NCBI GenBank assembly: GCA_013911975.1
Contig: JACESF010000010.1
Coordinates: forward strand, 1 to 64,000
DNA: 64,000 nucleotides
Direction: 5' to 3'
DNA from: Hyphomicrobiales bacterium
GTDB taxonomy: Bacteria > Pseudomonadota > Alphaproteobacteria > Rhizobiales > Xanthobacteraceae
This document shows, one piece after another, positions 58,307 through 64,000 of this stretch. A program made the position numbers and the translations under genes. Below the pieces are notes generated by a model. That model saw only the letters and a program-made list of their open reading frames with translations. It was not told the origin of the DNA and searched no databases. Each line of letters opens with the position of its first letter. Positions within the stretch are counted from its first letter, which is position 1.

Positions 58307-60853
58307 ATGGCGAGTGAGGCGCGCGAAGATGGCGCGGAGAAGGTGGCTGGTTCCCGAAAGGTGCGTCTGGTCGGTTCGCAGCGGTGGCTCGTTGGAGGCG
58401 CGGCGTTCGCCGGCGGACTGATCGCCGCCTTGTTCCAGGATGCGGGCGGCGCGGCGCTGACGGCGCTGCTGGCCGGGCTCGCGGCCATCGGCGTCTTCTC
58501 GGTGATCACCACGGCCGTCCGCTTCCTGCGTGGCGAGGAGCGGCGCAGCGACGACCTGAGCCGCACGCTACTCAACGCCACCTCCGACGCCGTGGCGCTG
58601 GTGGAGAATGGCGACGAACTGGTCCAGGCCAATGCCGCCTATCTGCGCCTGAGCCGCAGCCGGGAAGGGCAGTCGCCCACCCCCGATCGCTTCCTCAACC
58701 GCATTCCCGGTGCCCAGGCCAATGTGGCGGCGCTGCTGCGCTCCATCGCCGACGGCAGCCAGGGCATGCAGTCCTTCCCGTTCGATTCCGATCCCTCGGG
58801 ACGCCGCCTCCTGGTGGGCGTCCATCCCCTGGACGGCCTCAAGCGCGTGCTGTGGGTGCTGAGCCTTGCGGACGCCGGGGGCGCGAAGGTGGGCAGTGTG
58901 CCGGCCGAGACCCGTGCCAAGCCTGCCGCCGTGTCCGGCGCTGCGGCGCCCGTCGGCATCGATTCGGATGCGGCGGTCCAGCTCATGGCCTTGTGGGAAG
59001 CCGCGCCCGTGGGCCTCATGCTCATCAGCCCGGAGGAGGGGCGGCTCGCCAACGGGACATTGGCGCGCTGGCTCGGCTACGACCTCGCGGAATGGGGCGG
59101 CGCGGGCGTCGCGTTCTCCGAACTGTTCGACGGGGCGAGCCAGCCCGCCGTGGTGAAGGCGCTTGCGGCAGGGCAGGGCGCCCCAGTGAGCCTCGACGTG
59201 GACCTGATCCGCCGGGATGGCGGCCTGTGGCCGGCGCATGTCTGGATCTCGGGCCGCCCCGGCGAGGTGTGCGTCCTTGCCGCCGTGGCCCGGGAGGCCA
59301 TGCCTGCCTCCCGGGCGCCGGTGGCGGCGCCGGCCCTCGCCGGCGGCAGCGAGGCGGCCTTCTTCACCCGCTCTCCCCTCGCCATGGCGAGCGTGGACCG
59401 GACGGGCCGGGTGGTCGAGGCCAATGGCAGCTTCACCCGCCTGTTCGCGGGCGCCGGGCTCGCCGTCATCGGCGCGAAGCTGGAGCGGCTGGTGGTGGAG
59501 CGGGACGCCACCGCCGTGGACCGGCTCCTGAAGGACACCGCGTCCGGGCAGGCGCCCGTGACGCCCGTGGAGGCGGCGATCGCCGGGGAGGGCGGGCGCT
59601 CCGCGCGCCTCTACGCGGCCCTGCTCGGCCCGGGCGCCGCCGGGGTGGCGGTCTATGCGGTGGACATGACCGCCCAGCGCTCCCTGGAGGCCCAGTTCGC
59701 CCAGTCCCAGAAGATGCAGGCCATCGGGCAACTGGCGGGCGGCGTCGCGCACGACTTCAACAATGTGCTGACCGCCATCCTCGGCTATTGCGACCTCCTG
59801 CTGGCCAATCACCGGCCCAGCGACCCGTCCTTCCCGGACATCATGCAGATCAAGCAGAACGCGAACCGCGCGGCGGGGCTGGTGCGCCAGCTCCTCGCGT
59901 TCTCGCGCCGCCAGACCCTGCGCCCGCAGGTGATCCACCTGCCGGATGTCCTCTCCGACCTCTCCATGCTGCTGCGCCGGCTCATCGGCGAGAGCATCGA
60001 CCTGAAGGTGGAGCACGGCCGCGACCTGTGGCCGGTGAAGGTGGACGTGAACCAGTTCGAGCAGGTCATCGTGAACCTCGCGGTGAACGCGCGAGACGCC
60101 ATGCCCGGCGGCGGCCAGCTCACGCTGCGCACCCTCAACGTTCCGGCCCAGGATTGCGGCCGTTACGGCGACGGCGAAACCCTGGCGCCCGCGGACTATG
60201 TGCTCATCGAGGTGGGTGATTCGGGCACCGGCATACCGCCCGAGATCATGGACAAGATCTTCGAGCCGTTCTTCTCCACCAAGGAAGTGGGGAAGGGGAC
60301 GGGGCTCGGCCTCTCCACGGTCTATGGAATCGTGAAGCAGACCGGCGGCAGCATCCTGCCCGCCAGCGAGTTGGGCCGGGGCACGGTCTTCCGGGTCTTC
60401 CTGCCGCGCCACGTGGCGGGGGCGGAGGATGTGCCCGCGCCGGCCCTGGAAGCGGATGTCCGCCCCGCGCCGGACCTCACCGGCCAGGGCACCATCCTGC
60501 TGGTGGAGGACGAGGACGCGGTGCGCGCCTTCGCGACCCGCGCCCTGACGGCGCGCGGCTACAACGTCATCTCCGCGGCCAGCGGCGCCGAGGCGCTCGA
60601 AGCCATGGACCATGCGGGGGCGCGGGTGGATCTCGTCATCTCCGACGTGGTGATGCCGGAGATGGACGGGCCGACCCTGCTGAAGGCGCTGCGAGCGCGC
60701 GATCCGGGGCTGAAGGTCATCTTCATCTCCGGCTATGCGCAGGAAGCGTTCGGCAAGAATCTCGCCGAGGGGGAGAAGTTCGCCTTCCTGCCGAAGCCCT
60801 TCTCGCTGAAGCAGCTGGTCGCCGCCGTGAAGGACGCCACCACCGGCGGCTGA
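58307..60853 (+). CDS. cckA: Hybrid sensor histidine kinase CckA
   Basis: CckA feeds phosphate through ChpT to CtrA (and CpdR), controlling the cell cycle and motility. Of 848 residues, two short membrane spans lie at ~28-70. PAS-like regions follow (about 80-175 and 220-460). The HisKA domain holds the phospho-His in [21 protein letters not shown]. HATPase blocks include [27 protein letters not shown] and [14 protein letters not shown]-terminal receiver domain holds [10 protein letters not shown] and the Asp in [16 protein letters not shown]. The domain order and the HDFNN box match CckA. Confidence 0.92.
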   Translation: MASEAREDGAEKVAGSRKVRLVGSQRWLVGGAAFAGGLIAALFQDAGGAALTALLAGLAAIGVFSVITTAVRFLRGEERRSDDLSRTLLNATSDAVALVENGDELVQANAAYLRLSRSREGQSPTPDRFLNRIPGAQANVAALLRSIADGSQGMQSFPFDSDPSGRRLLVGVHPLDGLKRVLWVLSLADAGGAKVGSVPAETRAKPAAVSGAAAPVGIDSDAAVQLMALWEAAPVGLMLISPEEGRLANGTLARWLGYDLAEWGGAGVAFSELFDGASQPAVVKALAAGQGAPVSLDVDLIRRDGGLWPAHVWISGRPGEVCVLAAVAREAMPASRAPVAAPALAGGSEAAFFTRSPLAMASVDRTGRVVEANGSFTRLFAGAGLAVIGAKLERLVVERDATAVDRLLKDTASGQAPVTPVEAAIAGEGGRSARLYAALLGPGAAGVAVYAVDMTAQRSLEAQFAQSQKMQAIGQLAGGVAHDFNNVLTAILGYCDLLLANHRPSDPSFPDIMQIKQNANRAAGLVRQLLAFSRRQTLRPQVIHLPDVLSDLSMLLRRLIGESIDLKVEHGRDLWPVKVDVNQFEQVIVNLAVNARDAMPGGGQLTLRTLNVPAQDCGRYGDGETLAPADYVLIEVGDSGTGIPPEIMDKIFEPFFSTKEVGKGTGLGLSTVYGIVKQTGGSILPASELGRGTVFRVFLPRHVAGAEDVPAPALEADVRPAPDLTGQGTILLVEDEDAVRAFATRALTARGYNVISAASGAEALEAMDHAGARVDLVISDVVMPEMDGPTLLKALRARDPGLKVIFISGYAQEAFGKNLAEGEKFAFLPKPFSLKQLVAAVKDATTGG

Positions 60854-61175
60854 GGGACACGGGACGGCCCGCCGGACAGGCGGGCCATTCTGTCGCAGCT
60901 TCCCCGGGGGAGGGGCCGCTCCTCTCCATCGCAATGCAGCATGACGGCGCCGGCAAAGCTTCTGGCATACATAATGCCGAACTTCGCGAGGCCAGGCGGC
61001 CACACCTAAAAGTGGTTATTTTGCGACGCGATAGGTCCAGAACGGTGGAGCCGGGTCAGGTCGCACTTGCCTCCCATCTGGCGCTGCGATAAGCCTCGCG
61101 TGTTTCGAATTCCTCCAACCGAGGCCGGCGCGGTAACGCTTCATGCGGATCGCCCAAGCGCCCCGAGGTGCGGAC
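60854..61175. other. Intergenic region cckA-nuoA (322 bp)
   Basis: No supported gene was found. GAGGTG just before 61176 is the nuoA ribosome-binding site. The region must contain the nuo operon promoter, but no convincing -35/-10 pair could be assigned. No clear terminator for cckA is visible. Confidence 0.5.
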
Positions 61176-61541
61176 ATGAATCTGCTGCTGCAAGACTACC
61201 TTCCGGTGGTGATCTTCATCGGGGTGTCCCTGGTGATCGGACTGGCGCTGCTGGTCTCGCCCTTCCTGGTGGCCTACAGCAATCCGGACCCGGAGAAGCT
61301 CTCCGCCTACGAGTGCGGCTTCAACGCCTTCGACGATGCGCGCATGACCTTCGACGTGCGCTTCTACCTGGTCTCCATCCTCTTCATCATCTTCGACCTG
61401 GAAGTGGCCTTCCTGTTCCCCTGGGCGATCTCGTTCGGGGCCCTTGGGGATCTCGGCTTCTGGTCCATGATGATCTTCCTCGGCGTGCTCACCGTCGGGT
61501 TCATCTATGAGTGGCGCAAGGGAGCACTCGAATGGGATTGA
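61176..61541 (+). CDS. nuoA: NADH-quinone oxidoreductase subunit A
   Basis: This small membrane subunit belongs to respiratory complex I, at the junction with the membrane arm. Its 121 residues have three transmembrane helices. The conserved loop reads [21 protein letters not shown] (in two parts, about 45-65), then [12 protein letters not shown]. The ATG at 61176 gives [10 protein letters not shown], the usual start, with GAGGTG upstream; an in-frame ATG 11 codons earlier is less likely. Its end overlaps nuoB by 10 bp. Confidence 0.96.
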   Translation: MNLLLQDYLPVVIFIGVSLVIGLALLVSPFLVAYSNPDPEKLSAYECGFNAFDDARMTFDVRFYLVSILFIIFDLEVAFLFPWAISFGALGDLGFWSMMIFLGVLTVGFIYEWRKGALEWD

Positions 61542-62116
61542 CCCCTTCCGCGACGAAGCCTCTGGTGGCCCCCGCCCCCAAGGGCCTCGTCGATCCGTCC
61601 ACCGGCCGTCCCATCGGCGCGGACGACCCCTTCTATCGCGAGATCAACGCGGAGCTGGCCGACAAGGGCTTCCTCATCACCACCGCGGACGATCTCATCA
61701 CCTGGGCGCGCACCGGCTCGCTCATGTGGATGACGTTCGGCCTCGCGTGTTGCGCGGTGGAGATGATGCAGGTCTCCATGCCGCGCTATGACGTGGAGCG
61801 CTTCGGCTTCGCGCCGCGCGCCTCGCCGCGCCAGTCGGACGTGATGATCGTCGCCGGCACGCTGACCAACAAGATGGCCCCGGCCCTGCGCAAGGTCTAC
61901 GACCAGATGCCGGAGCCGCGCTACGTCATCTCCATGGGCAGCTGCGCCAATGGCGGCGGCTACTACCATTATTCCTATGCCGTGGTGCGCGGATGCGACC
62001 GCGTGGTGCCCGTGGACATCTATGTCCCCGGCTGCCCGCCGACCGCCGAGGCGCTGCTCTACGGCGTCCTGTTGCTGCAGAAGAAGATCCGCCGCATCGG
62101 GACCATCGAACGCTGA
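61532..62116 (+). CDS. nuoB: NADH-quinone oxidoreductase subunit B
   Basis: This peripheral-arm subunit carries the terminal iron-sulfur cluster N2 that reduces quinone. Of 194 residues, cluster ligands are visible in [26 protein letters not shown] and [14 protein letters not shown]. The ATG at 61532 lies within the nuoA end and is preceded by GGGAG. An in-frame ATG seven codons upstream is possible but lies deeper in nuoA. Confidence 0.97.
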   Translation: MGLTPSATKPLVAPAPKGLVDPSTGRPIGADDPFYREINAELADKGFLITTADDLITWARTGSLMWMTFGLACCAVEMMQVSMPRYDVERFGFAPRASPRQSDVMIVAGTLTNKMAPALRKVYDQMPEPRYVISMGSCANGGGYYHYSYAVVRGCDRVVPVDIYVPGCPPTAEALLYGVLLLQKKIRRIGTIER

Positions 62117-62171
62117 TCGGGCCAGAGGGTTCGCCGCCGGGTTCGCCCCGGGCGGCGTGAGGGACAAGCTG

Positions 62172-62798
62172 ATGGACGAGACCCTGAAGGACCTCGCGGT
62201 CCACATCTCCGGCCTGCTGGGCGCGGCCGTGCGCGGCTACCGGATCGCGTTCGGCGAGCTGACGCTGGACGTGGAGCGCACGGAGATCGTCAAGGTGGCG
62301 ACCTTCCTGCGGGACGATCCGAGCTGCCTGTTCACCACCATCATCGACGTGTGCGGCGCCGACTATCCGGCGCGCGAGGCGCGGTTCGAGGTCGTCTACC
62401 ACCTGCTGTCCATGAAGCAGAACGTGCGGATCCGCCTGAAGGTGGCCGTGGACGAGGCGGCGACCGTGCCGTCCATCTGCGGGGTCTTCCCGGGCGCCAA
62501 CTGGTTTGAGCGGGAGGCCTACGACATGTACGGCATCCTGTTCACCGGCCATCCCGAGCTGCGCCGCCTGCTCACCGATTACGGTTTCGACGGCCACCCG
62601 CTGCGCAAGGACTTCCCGCTCACCGGCTTCGTCGAGGTGCGCTACGACGACGAGGCGAAGCGCGTGATCTACGAGCCCGTCCGTCTCGCCCAGGAGTTCC
62701 GCAATTTCGACTTCCTCTCCCCCTGGGAAGGCGTCGAATATGTGCTGCCCGGCGACGAGAAGGCGTCCGGCCAGCCCGGCGCGCCCAAGGCCGGCTGA
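62172..62798 (+). CDS. nuoC: NADH-quinone oxidoreductase subunit C
   Basis: This is the 30-kDa-type hydrophilic subunit of complex I. Its 208 residues carry the family signature [25 protein letters not shown] (in two parts, about 117-141), followed by [20 protein letters not shown]. It is separate from nuoD, not fused as in some gammaproteobacteria. The ATG at 62172 follows a 55-bp spacer after nuoB. Confidence 0.96.
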   Translation: MDETLKDLAVHISGLLGAAVRGYRIAFGELTLDVERTEIVKVATFLRDDPSCLFTTIIDVCGADYPAREARFEVVYHLLSMKQNVRIRLKVAVDEAATVPSICGVFPGANWFEREAYDMYGILFTGHPELRRLLTDYGFDGHPLRKDFPLTGFVEVRYDDEAKRVIYEPVRLAQEFRNFDFLSPWEGVEYVLPGDEKASGQPGAPKAG

Positions 62799-62809
62799 AG
62801 GAGCGACCC

Positions 62810-64000
62810 ATGGCCCACACCCTCGACAGCCCCCGGCCCGCCGCTCCGGTCCGCAACTTCCAGATCAATTTCGGTCCGCAGCATCCGGCCGCCCACGGCG
62901 TGCTCCGCATGGTGCTGGAGCTGAACGGCGAAGTGGTGGAGCGGGTCGATCCGCATATCGGCCTCCTGCATCGCGGCACCGAGAAGCTGATCGAGGCCAA
63001 GACCTATCTCCAGGCCGTGCCCTATTTCGACCGCCTGGACTATTGCGCGCCCATGAACCAGGAGCACGCCTACTGCCTGGCGGTGGAGCGGCTGCTGGGC
63101 ATCGAGGTGCCCAAGCGCGCGCAGCTCATCCGCGTGCTCTATTCCGAGATCGGGCGGCTGCTCTCGCACCTGCTGAACGTCACCACCTTCGCCATGGACG
63201 TGGGCGCGCTCACCCCGCCGCTGTGGGGCTTCGAGGCGCGCGAAAAGCTCATGATGTTCTATGAGCGCGCCTCCGGCAGCCGCATGCACGCGGCCTATTT
63301 CCGGCCGGGCGGCGTGCACCAGGACCTGCCCAAGAAGCTGGTCGAGGACATCGGCACCTTCTGCGAGACCTTCCCGGACCTGCTGGACGACCTGGACAAC
63401 CTCGTCACCGGCAACCGCATCTTCAAGCAGCGCACCGTGGACATCGGCGTGGTCTCGCTGCAGGACGCCATGGCCTGGGGCTTCTCGGGCGTGATGGTGC
63501 GTGGCTCGGGCGCGGCCTGGGATCTGCGGCGCGCGCAGCCCTACGAATGCTATTCGGAACTCGACTTCGACATCCCGATCGGCAAGCACGGCGACTGCTA
63601 CGACCGCTACGTGGTGCGCATGGAAGAGATGCGCCAGTCGAACAAGATCATGCAGCAGTGCGTGGCGCGCCTGCTGACGGAAGAGGGCCCGGCCCATTCC
63701 CTGGACCACAAGGTCACGCCCCCCAAGCGGGGCGAGATGAAGCGGTCCATGGAAGCACTCATTCACCATTTCAAACTATACACGGAAGGCTTCCACGTGC
63801 CGGAAGGCGACGTCTATGCCGCCGTGGAGGCGCCGAAGGGTGAGTTCGGCGTCTATCTGGTGGCGGACGGGACCAACAAGCCTTACCGCTGCAAGATCCG
63901 CGCGCCCGGATTCGCCCACCTGCAAGCCATGGACTTCCTTTGTCGCGGGCACATGCTCGCCGACGTCTCGGCGGTGCTGGGCTCCCTCGACATCGTGTTC
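62810..64000 (+). CDS. nuoD: NADH-quinone oxidoreductase subunit D, partial
   Basis: This is the 49-kDa subunit, which forms part of the quinone-binding site with NuoB. The window ends inside the gene after ~397 codons (reading ...GSLDIVF), which is only a few residues short of the usual C-terminus. Motifs include [45 protein letters not shown] and, near the end, [11 protein letters not shown]. The ATG at 62810 follows AAGGAGCG, a good ribosome-binding site. Confidence 0.96.
   Translation, partial: MAHTLDSPRPAAPVRNFQINFGPQHPAAHGVLRMVLELNGEVVERVDPHIGLLHRGTEKLIEAKTYLQAVPYFDRLDYCAPMNQEHAYCLAVERLLGIEVPKRAQLIRVLYSEIGRLLSHLLNVTTFAMDVGALTPPLWGFEAREKLMMFYERASGSRMHAAYFRPGGVHQDLPKKLVEDIGTFCETFPDLLDDLDNLVTGNRIFKQRTVDIGVVSLQDAMAWGFSGVMVRGSGAAWDLRRAQPYECYSELDFDIPIGKHGDCYDRYVVRMEEMRQSNKIMQQCVARLLTEEGPAHSLDHKVTPPKRGEMKRSMEALIHHFKLYTEGFHVPEGDVYAAVEAPKGEFGVYLVADGTNKPYRCKIRAPGFAHLQAMDFLCRGHMLADVSAVLGSLDIVF

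Overview
The window is GC-rich chromosomal DNA, densely packed with housekeeping genes, from an alphaproteobacterium. Gene content and order point to Hyphomicrobiales and most likely to a Xanthobacteraceae-type genome (Xanthobacter, Azorhizobium, Ancylobacter and relatives). The supporting signs are the trigger factor-clpP-clpX-lon-hup block, the rsh-pdxJ-acpS-lepB-rnc-era-recO block, CckA, a bacterial Bpt-type aminoacyl-tRNA-protein transferase, and a tRNA-His with no G-1 and with A73, which is the alphaproteobacterial form. The family-level placement is inference from gene order and was not tested by any search. No prophage, transposase, CRISPR array or rRNA gene was seen.

Layout: 1-2947 holds folate/pABA genes (pabB, partial pabC) divergent from an azlCD amino-acid exporter. 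3123-8723 carries a Tat-exported PhoX phosphatase, the glnB-glnA nitrogen-control operon behind a sigma-54 type promoter, and the NAD(P)HX repair enzyme. 8731-10008 encodes a Tat-exported multicopper-oxidase-fold protein that has lost its copper ligands. 10241-18838 is the protein quality-control block (tRNA-Leu, tig, clpP, clpX, lon with a heat-shock type promoter, hup) followed by transaldolase. 18963-20383 is a tRNA-Val / tandem REP array / tRNA-Asp segment. 20648-30296 is mixed accessory and metabolic content: a two-domain mannan-binding-like lectin, a chemoreceptor, KGG stress protein, an FMN hydroxyacid oxidase, tRNA-His, an AEC transporter, a UbiH-type hydroxylase, an Na/Pi-like transporter and a quinone oxidoreductase.

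30413-38287 is one compact forward operon with many overlapping start and stop codons: stringent response (rsh), vitamin B6 (pdxJ), ACP activation (acpS), an unassigned glycosyltransferase-like gene, signal peptidase, RNase III, Era and RecO. 38908-47389 holds parC, a CLC transporter, marC, bpt, an RDD protein, threonine ammonia-lyase and hemB. 47537-55918 is a series of small metabolic and hypothetical genes, including a gmhB-epimerase pair, a membrane-tailed nucleoside 2-deoxyribosyltransferase-like protein, and a dioxygenase next to a double-HTH regulator. 56012-60853 is a divergent FliO-like / cckA pair with a CtrA-like box between them. 61176-64000 is the start of the nuo operon (nuoA, B, C and partial nuoD), which runs off the right edge. 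The left edge cuts pabC and carries a perfect 25-bp fold-back that may be a contig-end artefact.
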